A stretch of DNA of 64,000 bases from Stratiolaelaps scimitus (taxonomy: Eukaryota; Arthropoda; Arachnida; Mesostigmata; Laelapidae): NCBI GenBank assembly GCA_019614645.1, contig JABWDB010000001.1:11139501-11203500 (forward strand), written 5' to 3'. The first letter of the stretch is position 1. Every line of letters begins with the position of its first letter. Positions 21,938 through 32,219 of the stretch are shown in pieces. Both the position numbers and the translations under genes were made by a program. The notes under the pieces are model-generated. The model saw only the letters and a list, made by a program, of their open reading frames with translations, did not search any database and was not told the DNA's origin.

Positions 21938-24900
21938 TACAACACTTATATAATAACAGAAAGACAAGAGGCAACAACAGAAAGCAAGCGTCATTACGTA
22001 TACTTAGCGCCGTTGACAAGCGAAAACAACACCATGCCTACGCCTGATCTTCCCCTCCCGTCGATAATCTTCCCTGACCTTCAACAACAACAAGTGTTAC
22101 TCTTTATTGACGTTTCTACCTCCTGCGCTATTCTAACTCTTCCGGTGGTGGTGGTTGACCCAGCGGGTAAGCACGTGGTGAATGGACGCCCACCGGTGTT
22201 ACTCTAGATTTGGGATCATTTTTTCCCCCGGGTGTTTCAACATTGTCGGGAATATTTGGGGTGGGAACTTCTCCCTTTGCGGCCCGGCGGTACAGTAACG
22301 CACCCCGGACAGATGGACGGACAAGTGACCTTCCCTAACAGCACGCATATGGTCTAGCTCCTCATTTTATCCTGCTGAAGTTCAGCTTCCATCTGCGTGC
22401 CCCACCTCAATGTCACCGAAGAGAAGCACCGCCTCGAGCCACCTCTATGTTACCTGAGAACATCATCCCCCGTTCCGCGTTAAGCTCACCACGTATATGG
22501 TGTACACCCTTCCCACACGATTAGCGGACCCTATTATTATAATTCATACAGACCGGGGCGTTCTTGTTTGGCTCGTTGTTTTCTATGTTCTGTAAAGCAT
22601 AGGCAAAGCGTATAGGCAGACAGACACAAACATGAAAATAGCAAAACTATAATTGTTGTACAAGATGACACACGCTTTTTGTATTGAGTCACATAACGTA
22701 ATGATGAGAATGACGATGATGAAGTGTGAATATGAACACGAGATAGAACAAAGAGAAAGACGTCCGCGCAAAGGGCACATATGGACAGTTACACGGTGGT
22801 ACGATGGTAATAATTGTCTACCACAAAATGGCGACCCCCGCCCCCCGCCCCCCCGCCGCCGCCCACTCCCTGTAACAATAACTAATCGCCCATTGAGCTC
22901 ACACACGCAACTATGGGTAACACAGTGTACGATACGTCGAACGATACGCCCATGACGGCTTAACAAACGGATGTGGTGACGATGACGGCGGCAACCAGAT
23001 GCCGACGAACAGATGGAAATACAAGGAGACGAACACTGAGCGCACTTCCTGCTACCTTAGTCGCAGAGAGAAGAAGACGATGATATATATATAGAGAGAG
23101 ATGGTAATGAAAGGAAGCCAGAGTGAATGATTGTCTCATTGAGTGACTGTGAACTGAATGTGGATAAGGAGGAAATTCAACGTTTGAAGTTTGATAGTGA
23201 TTGACCGATAAAGCCACTAAAGCTTGTTAATCTACGGGCGTAAATGATTCAGTGGTAGATGAGAAATTTATTGATAATGGCCCGAACGCGTAATTGACTG
23301 GACGCATATTCACAAGATGAAATTAGTCAATCACAGATGATAGTAGTGGTAGTAATAATAATAATAACAATAATTATTATTCATTTATCAGCTGCATCAA
23401 TGAACGATCATAGGTTGATTGACTTAAATGATCGACTCGTACGATTGAGTGTTCGATTGGCAACTGCGTGAATTTATGAATGAAGTGATTAATCACTGGT
23501 TAAATGATTGTGTGAATAGATATATATATATATATATGATGAGTGATTGAAAGTTGGTTCAAAGAGCGATTGATTAATTAATCGACTGAATGATTCACTG
23601 GGTCGATTGAAGGAGAGACAAGCCAAAGTGTGCGGGCAGCAAGCAAGCGACGATTCTTGTACAGATTTCTATTTCTAGAACAGAAGGACGTAGACGTTGT
23701 TCGCTCCACTTAGTACAGTAAGTAGTAATAATAATAATGATAATGATAATAATAATAATGATGATGATAATGCTAATGGTAATAATAATAATAATGCTAA
23801 TCGCCATACACACCGTACGGAATAAATGGGCCGATGTATGACACCTGCAAGCGGTTCGTCGATCAATAATTGCAAAGGAACACGCACGCGCACTTGACAG
23901 GCGATAAAAACAAAACACGAGTCGAAATGAAAGCCTAGGCGCTAGCCGTGAGTCGGGGGCATTTGTGTATTAAAATGTTTGTATCATCTTGACCTCCTCC
24001 TCCTCCTCCTGCTCGTCTATTTTCGACGTAGAGTTGCCGGTCGTTTAGAGACCAATCAGAACCCAACGGAGAAAATCACAGATGAGAGAATGCCGAGATA
24101 GAGAAGCCGTAGTACCAGCTAATCCGTGTTCGGCGGCGGACGTCCCCAGGACCGATGCATAATATTAATAACAACTAACTGACCAACAATTTCGTAGTAT
24201 TTGACCGAATAATGAAGCGAGCGATTGTGTCGCCGTAGTGTAATTACCCTTGTTGTTCCTGTTGCTCGCAATTTTCTGCAACACAAATTGATATTCTGAC
24301 TAATTTATGAGTATGTTATCATTATTATTATTATTATTATTATTACTGAAGATTTCTTTCTCAGACATGATCACCATTACCATGCACCATTACCGACATG
24401 TAGTATTATCACAATTTATTTATTGTCTATATAGATCGTTTCGACACTGATCCCCTCTCTGTACAAATCAAATCCCTCCGTCGTGCTCATCAATACGGTG
24501 GAGCATTTTCGATTGTCTCTCCCATATGATATCACCGTGGTCACTTGCTGCCATGGCAAATCTACCAACGAACGGCAGAGGGATCACAAGATCATGAAAA
24601 TCGTAGCATTGTTATTACCTTTATTATTTTTACATCTGCCGTAGTACCACTGCTGCTACGATTGCATTCATAATTCGAATTTCTCATATCAATGGCAATC
24701 CGCAATCAATTTTAAATATGAGGTTCTCGTATAGGGAGAATTAGTTGCTACGCCATGCGTGACAAACAAGTTAGATCGGATCCGCTCGAAGAAATCGAAC
24801 TATCGAATTCTATCGACGGGATACGCTCGTAAACGTATGTCGGTAATAACATTATTGCGTACTTTGCAATTACAACCGGGCTGCTGCCATTCATCTAATT

Positions 24901-25644
24901 TCGTATCGCACAATTAGAAAATTTTTGTGAGAAAAAAAAGTTTGAAAAAATTACAACATCATGGTGTTATGTGATGAGCGCACGCGAACACCGAGTTGAC
25001 AAATACCAATGGAGGGATGCGAAGGAAAGAACAACTGAAGATCAACACATCAAAAACAATAGAACTAATAATAACAGCACTATAATAATAGTAATTACAA
25101 TAATAATAATAATAATAATAGTAATAACAATAAGAGAACGATAATTACTAATAATGAGCAGGAAAGAGCGGCGGATGTTTATTGTAAGGATTCAATAGTG
25201 TGTAATGTAGAAGAGGTGACAAAACAGAACGGCAGGCTTCTGTGTAAATAAGCTGTACAAACACCTTTGTAAATACCGTCGACAGGCGGAAGGCCGAGAG
25301 AGAGAGAAAAGAGAGAGAGAGAGAAAGGGTAATGTTACAGACAACAATAAACGACTAATAATTACAGAGGCGGGTGAGAGGAGAGATCGAGAGTGACAGA
25401 GCGAGAGAAAGAGAGACCCACACACAAATCACAATGGTTAGAAGGAAATGAGCAAGGACGAATATTAGCGAACGTTACAACAGGCTGAACGCGAGAACGG
25501 CGTCGATCGATAACGACGAGTGAATGTCTAATTTAAACTGACGATGAGCGAGCGACAAGAAGAAAAGAAAGATATTCATAATGAATCGAAATAAAATGAA
25601 GAAAATACGAGCAGGCAGTCAGATACATGAACACAAACAGGGGG

Positions 25645-25668
25645 GAGAGAGAGAGAGAGAGAGAGAGA
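25645..25668. repeat. GA dinucleotide microsatellite
   Basis: An uninterrupted GA run with related GA-rich tracts at about 25295-25326 and 25380-25415. Equivalent TC runs occur at 8045-8060 and 56014-56037. The open frames across them are artefacts of the repeat. Confidence 0.85.
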
Positions 25669-25900
25669 AAAAGAGATCGCTTCCCCTGGTCAACTCGGTG
25701 ATGGTTACGAGGGAGACCGGGATATTGCGAACTTCTCATGAGTTTTCGTGTTCAGGTAATGAATAATGTTGATGTTGTACTTTGCTTAGGATACTATTAT
25801 TACTAATATTATTATTATTACGTAAATAAAACAAAATGAAATGAAAGAAGCGACAAAGAGAAGGATGAAACGAATGCAGAAAATAATAAAACAATGTGTA

Positions 25901-25906
25901 AATAAA
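25901..25906 (+). terminator. Polyadenylation signal cluster, last AATAAA
   Basis: AATAAA at 25901-25906 follows two others at 25825 and 25885, and a T-rich downstream element (GTTTATTT) begins near 25914. This is the best candidate 3' end for the Fat-like transcript. Confidence 0.45.
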
Positions 25907-26690
25907 CTATTATCGTTTATTTAAAGTAAAAAAACAACGCCGTACGTGTCCTCATTAGTTAGTAGTTTGCGTGTTGTTTTTTTTTGTTCACTCCAGTTGT
26001 GCTTGGTAAAGGATGTCGCTGCTGGACGTCGATAGACACACTTGCTGCGTGGATCGATTTTGTCGTGTATTTTCGATTTCGTAGACCCAACAGGCATTAC
26101 GTACACGGGGCTTTCTACAGACACCCCATTGACTACAGTAGTTGTCAACAGATGGGAAGTGGACGGAGATCTTGAGAGAAAGTCTGGTCTTGAGAGAGTG
26201 AGAGAGAGAAGGGAAGCAGCTGAAAGTCAGCTAACCACGTCATGCCCGCACGGTGAGAAGGATGTGTGGTGCTCGTGGCTAGGCTTGTACACATGTCACC
26301 GCCCTTACTGAAGAATGCGCTAAGGGATACCGGGAAGGGTGGTACCGTTGAACATCGTCAACAGTTCCACAAGGGGGGTCACGGTGTTGATTTGTATTCG
26401 CATGCCAACACCCCCGCTTCAATAAAAAAATACCCAACAGGCATGAGGCCGACTAACCTTGAAAGGGTTTGAGAGATTGGATTATTTTAAACCTCTATAG
26501 TGGGTCATCACATTCATTGGCACCGAATAGCATCCCACATATAATACTTTTCTGGTTCGAAATGATAAACAGTCTGCCGTTCAACAAGTGCTCCGAGTTT
26601 AGCCTAAGCCAATTTTGCGGGCTTACTCACAGTCACGGTACTGCTTTCGACACTGCTTCATAAGATGTTTCCCTTTAAATGCAAATTTCC

Positions 26691-26780
26691 AACTATGGGA
26701 TCGAACCCGTGCACCTATGATTGTCTCCTCCGATTGCAAGGCCGACACGAAAGCACCAAGACACCGGGCTTGAGTTAGTG
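26691..26780 (-). repeat. tRNA-like segment, likely a tRNA-derived SINE head or tRNA pseudogene
   Basis: On the minus strand the block CGGGTTCGATCCC (26693-26709) is a near-perfect polymerase III B box with T-loop context. Upstream are GGCCTTGCAATCGGAGG, resembling an anticodon arm, and TTGGTGCTTTCGTGTCGG, resembling a degraded A box. The D arm is too short and the acceptor stem does not pair, so I do not call a functional tRNA. It lies about 130 nt upstream of the first dipeptidase gene. Confidence 0.4.
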
Positions 26781-26905
26781 TCGCTAACATCGGCTATGGG
26801 TAAACACAGTGTTGTGAGTTCGCAAAATTTGTGTCCGATTTTCGTTCAATACAGATCGTTTTCGCGTTAACGTAACGTTAACGAAGCACGTCGAGGTCAT
26901 TCACG

Positions 26906-28357
26906 ATGGCCGCTTTGGAAATCGACGCCGTACTTGGCTTCGTGGACGAGCACCAGGAAGGGTATATTGATCGTCTAGCTGAGCTTGTCGCGATTAAGTC
27001 GGTGTCGACCTCGCGTGAACACCGTTCTGATGTAATTCGTAGTATTAAGTGGATGAAAACCAAACTAGAAGGATACGGGGCAAACTGCATATTAAAGGAT
27101 GTTGGACATGAGACCCTACCGGACTGGTCCAGGATTCCGCTCCCACCAGTCTTGTTAGGATCTCTGGGTGAAGACGCTACCAAGAAGACTGTCCTTATAT
27201 ATGGCCATCTTGACGTTCAGCCTGCCCTAAAGGAGGACGGGTGGACCACCGATCCTTTTGTCCTAACCGAGAAACATGGAAATCTCTATGGTAGAGGCGC
27301 TACCGACAACAAAGGTCCTGTTCTAGCATGGCTAAACGCTATTGATGCATATAAGGGTACGGAAACACCCCTGCCTGTCAACCTTAAGTTTCTTTTCGAG
27401 GGGATGGAAGAGTGTGGCTCGAAAGGCCTCGACGAGCTTCTCCGCACGATGAAAAGGAACGATTTTTTTAGTAAGGTTGATGTTGTGTGCATCTGTGACA
27501 ACTATTGGCTAACAGCAGAGAAGCCCTGCCTGACCTATGGGCTGCGCGGACTTAGCTACTTCGGCGTCGAGGTTGAGTGTGCTGAAAAGGATCTACACTC
27601 TGGCGTGTTTGGGGGAACCGTCCACGAGGCAATGAATGACCTGGTCTGGGTTTTGGCACAACTAATGGACGTGAACAATAAGATTCTCATTCCCGGTGTC
27701 ATGGACGATGTCGCCGCCCTTCCAACTGACGAGCAGAAACATTACGAGAATATAAATTTTGACCTCAACGCATACAGGAAAGATATCGGATGCCAGAAGC
27801 TCATCCACGACGGTAAGAAGGGTGAGTGCCTAACATCCAAGTGGATGTTGCCTTCCCTCTCCATTCATGGCATTGAGGGCGCCTTTCACGGTGCTGGAGC
27901 TAAGACCGTCATCCCGAGGAAGGTCATTGGGAAGTTTTCGATCCGCCTGGTAGCTAAACAGGATCCCCTAAAGATCAGCAAGGTTGTGATCGAGTACCTC
28001 GAAGAACTGTGGGAGCGGCGGAAGTCACCGAACAAGTTTCGGGCATTCGTTTACTCAGAAGGGCGTTCCTGGGCGTCGAGTCGCACGCATCCGATCTTCC
28101 AAGCGGGGGTACGAGCAACAAAAAAAGTGCACGGCATCGAGCCGGAGTTCACCCGCGAAGGTGGAACCATTCCGATCACACAAACCCTTGAGGAGGTTAC
28201 GGGCAAGAGCGTCATTGTGCTGCCGATAGGCCAAGCTGATGATGGAGCTCACTCGGAGAATGAGAAGATCTCGAGGCGAAACTATATTGGCGGCATAAAG
28301 GTGTTGGCAGCATACCTCTACGAGGTGGCCAAGGTTGGCGAGGTGCAGAAACAGTAG
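26906..28357 (+). CDS. CNDP2: Cytosolic non-specific dipeptidase paralog 1 (M20 family, CNDP2-like)
   Basis: A zinc or manganese metallodipeptidase that hydrolyses cytosolic dipeptides such as Cys-Gly from glutathione turnover. The 483-residue length matches CNDP2 (about 475). The metal and catalytic set is complete: H101 and D103 in YGHLDVQPA, D134 in GRGATDNKGP, catalytic E168 with ligand E169 in FEGMEEC, D198 in ICDNYW, H231 in KDLHSGVFGG and H449 in DDGAHSENEK. The bridging D134 and the lid domain with IHGIEGAFHGAG are present. There is no signal peptide, which supports a cytosolic site over the secreted CNDP1 type. The start at 26906 (CACGATGG) matches the paralog start. It is one exon with no intron and no frame break. 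A mariner relic separates it from paralog 2. Confidence 0.95.
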   Translation: MAALEIDAVLGFVDEHQEGYIDRLAELVAIKSVSTSREHRSDVIRSIKWMKTKLEGYGANCILKDVGHETLPDWSRIPLPPVLLGSLGEDATKKTVLIYGHLDVQPALKEDGWTTDPFVLTEKHGNLYGRGATDNKGPVLAWLNAIDAYKGTETPLPVNLKFLFEGMEECGSKGLDELLRTMKRNDFFSKVDVVCICDNYWLTAEKPCLTYGLRGLSYFGVEVECAEKDLHSGVFGGTVHEAMNDLVWVLAQLMDVNNKILIPGVMDDVAALPTDEQKHYENINFDLNAYRKDIGCQKLIHDGKKGECLTSKWMLPSLSIHGIEGAFHGAGAKTVIPRKVIGKFSIRLVAKQDPLKISKVVIEYLEELWERRKSPNKFRAFVYSEGRSWASSRTHPIFQAGVRATKKVHGIEPEFTREGGTIPITQTLEEVTGKSVIVLPIGQADDGAHSENEKISRRNYIGGIKVLAAYLYEVAKVGEVQKQ

Positions 28358-28628
28358 CATGATGCATCATACCCATAAGGGCCAGATGATGGCAAGCACT
28401 ATGCTCTTGAATTGCATAATTATTAGGGCTCTACTATTCGTTTGACAATTTGTCTTGCACGATCCATTTATCTGTGTAGCTGATAAACGCCAGTGGAAGT
28501 AGGTTCATCCGAATCATAGCAGCTTATGAGGAAGTGGAATCTGTGCATGAACACACTATCTACGTCTCATGTGTTCTACAGAAATATTGTATTATATAGA
28601 ATATAAGGTTGATGTTGTACTTTATGTA

Positions 28629-28634
28629 AATAAA
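28629..28634 (+). terminator. Polyadenylation signal of dipeptidase paralog 1
   Basis: AATAAA lies 272 nt after the stop, within TGTAAATAAATA, which also contains a Pumilio-type TGTAAATA motif. There is no better signal nearer the stop. Confidence 0.5.
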
Positions 28635-28924
28635 TACCGCTCAGTACTCGGCAAGGGATTTTTAATCACGAGTTATACGCAAATCGTGCAAGGTACTTCC
28701 ATGTCAATTGTATAAACTTGCATTGTTATCTAGCACTGTCCAATAGCTGTGAAATCTTAAGATACGCAGAAATTTTGGACAGAGTAAAAACGCACGTTTC
28801 TGTGCGGAAAGATTGAAAATTCTACGTCACCTATATTTCCTAACAATGGGTCCATCTTCCAGGTTTGAAAGCAAATACTACACCTGAACTTTGTACCCTG
28901 TCAGATTGTTAAATATGGAAATTC

Positions 28925-29345
28925 AAATTCTCATAATGTGCACCGCCAATTGAACGTATTAATGGACACAAAGGCTTGAATCTAGGGAATATACAGGTTA
29001 ATCCCATCGATGAATATTATTAGCCCGCATCCAGTTGGTCATTGCAGCCGTATGGTGAGGTTTGGCGTTGTAATCGAAAAGCTGCACTGCGTGCTTTTGA
29101 TTCCCGTGCCTTGATGAACCTTTTCAAAAACTTGACATATCGGGTTGATGCATGGATCGACAAAGGGGCTATAGTCCAGTCTTAAGTTTGCTCCAAAGCT
29201 GCAATAGTTGTCGCTACTCATTTGCCCATAAGATGTTCTGAAGTCCCCTCCTCTCACGTATTCATCAATTTTTGATAAATTTCATTCGGGCTTGATCTTT
29301 CAACAAACAAAAATTTGATTTCGGAACGCTGATTTTCAGCACTCA
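28925..29345 (-). mobile_element. Mariner/Tc1-superfamily transposase relic
   Basis: Read on the minus strand, frames near 29340-29240 give EIKFLFVERSSPNEIYQKL, like the N-terminal helix-turn-helix of mariner transposases. Frames near 29075-28960 give FDYNAKPHHTAA and then PVYSLDSS, corresponding to the second catalytic aspartate block (HDNARPH) and the P-x-YSPDL block. The catalytic region is out of frame with the N-terminal part and much of the middle is lost, so it is inactive. A GGYFE segment at about 29570-29600 (minus) could be the end of a second, adjacent copy. Terminal inverted repeats were not found. Confidence 0.6.
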
Positions 29346-29754
29346 ACGATGTTTCAGCTTGTTTCAGCTTGTAAATAAATTGGGCTATATTTATTCATTT
29401 CAGTACCGTGGACGTCAAATGTTGGCTGAGAGTCAGCCCGAAAACCTTCTGTCCTAAGAAATGAGCCAGAACCGAGCTACATGTACGCAAAAAGGCTCAT
29501 ATAAGCAGGTTAAAATTCCATTTGGCGCGTCTTCCAAGCATCGTAGCTTGGTTTGAACGTTATCAAAGGTTTTTCGACGTTCAAAATAGCCCCCAACGAC
29601 CTGACAGATATATTTTCCGCTTGTACGGCGCCGGCGCGTTTCGCCACGTAGTGCACACTTGGACATCTTTTACATTATATACTATTTCTATGCTGACAAC
29701 TTCAACCACAAATATGAAATAGCTTTTCAGACGCAGACACGTGCATGAACGATT

Positions 29755-29836
29755 GAGACACGTGGAGAACCAAGCGATCACAATGTTATTATTATTATTA
29801 TTATTGTGATGGCTTGGTTTTCCCCGTGAATGGATG
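29755..29836. repeat. Inverted repeat with ATT-rich spacer, MITE-like
   Basis: The arm at about 29755-29783 (CACGTGGAGAACCAAGCGATC and on) is the near reverse complement of 29804-29835, with a few mismatches. The spacer is a (TTA)n tract of about 20 nt. A related arm, CACGTGTTGAAAACCAAACC, occurs at 41346-41365, so it is dispersed. It may be a miniature element or a fold-back remnant. Confidence 0.5.
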
Positions 29837-30068
29837 GGTTATTATTATTATTATTATTATCATCATTAGCAGATAGCCTACACATTTCTAAATCACATGC
29901 TAGCGCTGCTGCGAATGTCCGTATGTTACGCTCGATTGGATCGACGGATGGGCTTTTATTACACGCAAAGTCATCAGAGAATTGGTGAGATTTGCTCCCA
30001 GTAAACAATTCGATGAAGTAATTTGTCATCCTCGAAGCAGAGCGTTAACGAAGCAACCGAAATTTGCA

Positions 30069-31502
30069 ATGGCCGCACCTGGAATTGAAGCCGTACTAAG
30101 CTACGTAGATGCCCATCAACAGGAGTACATTGATCGCCTGGCAGAGGTGGTCGCTATTAAATCGGTTTCAGCATGGCGTGAGTTTCGGCCTGACGTTATC
30201 AAAATGATCCGATGGATGAAAACTAGGTTGGAAGCATGCGGCGCAAACTGCGAACTAAAGGATATTGGCCAGGAAATTCTTCTAGACAAATCAACGATTC
30301 CTTTACCCCAGATCCTGATCGGTTCTCTGGGCAATGACCTTTCGAAGAAGACTGTCCTGATCTACGGTCATCTTGATGTTCAGCCGGCCATAAAAGATGA
30401 CGGCTGGGATACCGACCCATTCGTTCTAACCGAGAGGAACGGAAACCTCTACGGCCGAGGCACCACCGATGACAAGGGTCCGGTTATGGGATGGCTTAAC
30501 GCCATCGAAGCGCACCAAAGTACGCAAACGCCGCTACCTGTCAACCTTAAATTTATCTTCGAAGGAATGGAAGAGGTAGGCTCCAAGGGTCTTGACACAT
30601 TACTCACAACAATGAAGGGTGGTGAATTTCTTCGCCAGGTCGACTATGTTTGCATCTCTGATAACTATTGGTTGGGCACAATTAGGCCTTGCGTCACCTA
30701 CGGAGTTCGGGGTCTGTGCTATTTTGCTATTGAGGTGGAATGCGCTAACAAGGATTTACATTCCGGCGTTCATGGTGGAGCCGTACACGAGGCAATGACC
30801 GACTTGATCTGGCTGATGTCTCAGCTGGTTGACGTTAACAACACGATTCTGATTCCCGGTATCATGGATGACGTCGAAGCGTTAACTCCCGAGGAAGAGA
30901 AGCTCTATGATAAGATCGAGTTTAATCTCGACGACTATAACAAAGCTGTCGGTTGTGAAAAGCTTGTTCATGCTGGAAAGAAGAACGCATGTCTACAGGC
31001 AAGATGGCGTCACCCATCGCTATCCATACATGGCATTGAGGGTTGTTTTTACGGCTCAGGATGTAAAACGGTCATCCCGAAAAAAGTCGTTGGCAAATTC
31101 TCCATCCGTCTTGTACCTAATCAAAACCCCGATAAGATAAGCAAGCTTGTTATCGACTACTTGGACGGGTTGTGGAAGAAGCGCGGATCACCCAACAAAT
31201 TCCGGGCGACCAGCACTTTAAAGGCACGTTGCTGGATGTCGAGTCCGAAGCACCCTCACTTCCAGGCTGGGGTTCGTGCTACAATGAAGGTCTATGGCGT
31301 TGAGCCGGACTTCACTCGAGAGGGTGGCACCATTCCCATCGCGGTGACGCTTGAGGAGGTTACGGGCAAGAGTGTGATGTTACTACCAGTAGGTCAGGGC
31401 GATGATGGGGCGCACTCTCAGAATGAAAAGATATCAAAGAAAAACTATATCCAGGGTACAAAGTTGTTAGCCACGTACCTTCACGAGGTGTCTAAGTGTT
31501 AA
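30069..31502 (+). CDS. CNDP2: Cytosolic non-specific dipeptidase paralog 2 (M20 family, CNDP2-like)
   Basis: The second M20 dipeptidase, 477 residues, has the same catalytic set at the same numbering: H101, D103, D134 (GRGTTDDKGP), E168/E169 (FEGMEEV), D198 (ISDNYW), H231 (KDLHSGVHGG) and H449 (DDGAHSQNEK). By my count the first 100 residues are about two-thirds identical to paralog 1, so the duplication is not recent. I chose the ATG at 30069 over the in-frame ATG at 29982 because its MAAPGIEAVL start aligns with paralog 1 and both ATGs follow a shared leader motif, CGTTAACGAAGCA. It is one exon with no intron. The C-terminus is shorter, ending SKC. The region around residues 386-400 (TSTLKARCWMSS) differs most from paralog 1 and could affect substrate choice. 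Confidence 0.95.
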   Translation: MAAPGIEAVLSYVDAHQQEYIDRLAEVVAIKSVSAWREFRPDVIKMIRWMKTRLEACGANCELKDIGQEILLDKSTIPLPQILIGSLGNDLSKKTVLIYGHLDVQPAIKDDGWDTDPFVLTERNGNLYGRGTTDDKGPVMGWLNAIEAHQSTQTPLPVNLKFIFEGMEEVGSKGLDTLLTTMKGGEFLRQVDYVCISDNYWLGTIRPCVTYGVRGLCYFAIEVECANKDLHSGVHGGAVHEAMTDLIWLMSQLVDVNNTILIPGIMDDVEALTPEEEKLYDKIEFNLDDYNKAVGCEKLVHAGKKNACLQARWRHPSLSIHGIEGCFYGSGCKTVIPKKVVGKFSIRLVPNQNPDKISKLVIDYLDGLWKKRGSPNKFRATSTLKARCWMSSPKHPHFQAGVRATMKVYGVEPDFTREGGTIPIAVTLEEVTGKSVMLLPVGQGDDGAHSQNEKISKKNYIQGTKLLATYLHEVSKC

Positions 31503-31679
31503 TGCTTACAATGCCAAATTTCAGCCATATTGGTAGCCCTAAATTGTTCCTCAAAATTTTGTCTCGTCACTGATACTCGATCCCATGATACTAGAACCCA
31601 AGTATCTCATAATCATAATCATTGCAAGAGTATTAATATAATCATACTACTCCGGCTATACCTAACAAGGTTAAGAGAT

Positions 31680-31685
31680 AATAAA
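31680..31685 (+). terminator. Polyadenylation signal of dipeptidase paralog 2
   Basis: AATAAA lies 178 nt after the stop and is followed by an A run. It is the nearest canonical signal. Confidence 0.45.
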
Positions 31686-31937
31686 AAAATAAGGCTCTAT
31701 TATTGCGGGTGGCTAGGACTCGTAAACAGCGCAAACAGTCTTGATGGATAGCGCTCTTAATAGGGATATCTACCTATTCTGTATAACGTCTTTGTACGAT
31801 ATTTCTATCATGATTTTTTATACTTTCCGAGAAATTTGTGCATGCACCTCGGAAAAACGGACACATTTAATAGACACAATTGAAATATGTGGTGCTGCTA
31901 GGGTTCCCTAGATCCAACAGTTATGGCAGAAGGCCTC

Positions 31938-32035
31938 CAATAATCTGCTTTTTTTTTTAAGGGGGGGGGTGTTGGCATACTAATGCATGCGATCACCATT
32001 ACAGCCCCCCGTCCCATGATCTGCTACAAATACAA
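31938..32035 (-). repeat. SINE-like short repeat, copy 2
   Basis: The minus strand reads a GATCGCATGCATTAGTATGCC core, then a C run and an A run, parallel to the copy at 11652-11735. The G run of about nine bases here and the oligo(A) tail are longer than in copy 1. The shared core and tail order is the evidence for relatedness. Confidence 0.45.
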
Positions 32036-32219
32036 AACTTGGTCCTCGGCTGGTCCCCAGTGTGCTGGGCTTCGCCAGGCGTAAAATCTTAATAATAAAC
32101 GAAAAGTATTTTGTCAAAAATGGTGCTAATTTAATATTTGTTGGTCCGCCTTTTACCCGGATAACCATATGGACCGTAGTTTTCTCTATTGCGTTCTGGA
32201 GCGCAAGCACTAGTCATGC

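Larger units (their letters stand above)
21938..25930 (+). promoter_or_regulatory. kug: Probable long 3'UTR of the Fat-like gene
   Basis: After the TAA stop there is about 4 kb with no domain-bearing frame and many simple repeats (ATT, GA, AT and a C-rich block at 22840-22865). AATAAA signals lie at 25825-25830, 25885-25890 and 25901-25906. Three exact Pumilio-type motifs TGTAAATA occur at 25243-25250, 25268-25275 and 25897-25904. The extent of the UTR is inferred from these signals; cleavage could also occur earlier. Confidence 0.45.

Noticed and set aside
26691..26780. Functional tRNA gene
   Set aside because: Good B box, but the D arm is too short and the acceptor stem does not pair.
29982..30068. 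N-terminal extension of dipeptidase paralog 2 from an upstream in-frame ATG
   Set aside because: The extension has no counterpart in paralog 1, is not a signal peptide, and the downstream ATG aligns with the paralog start and shared leader.
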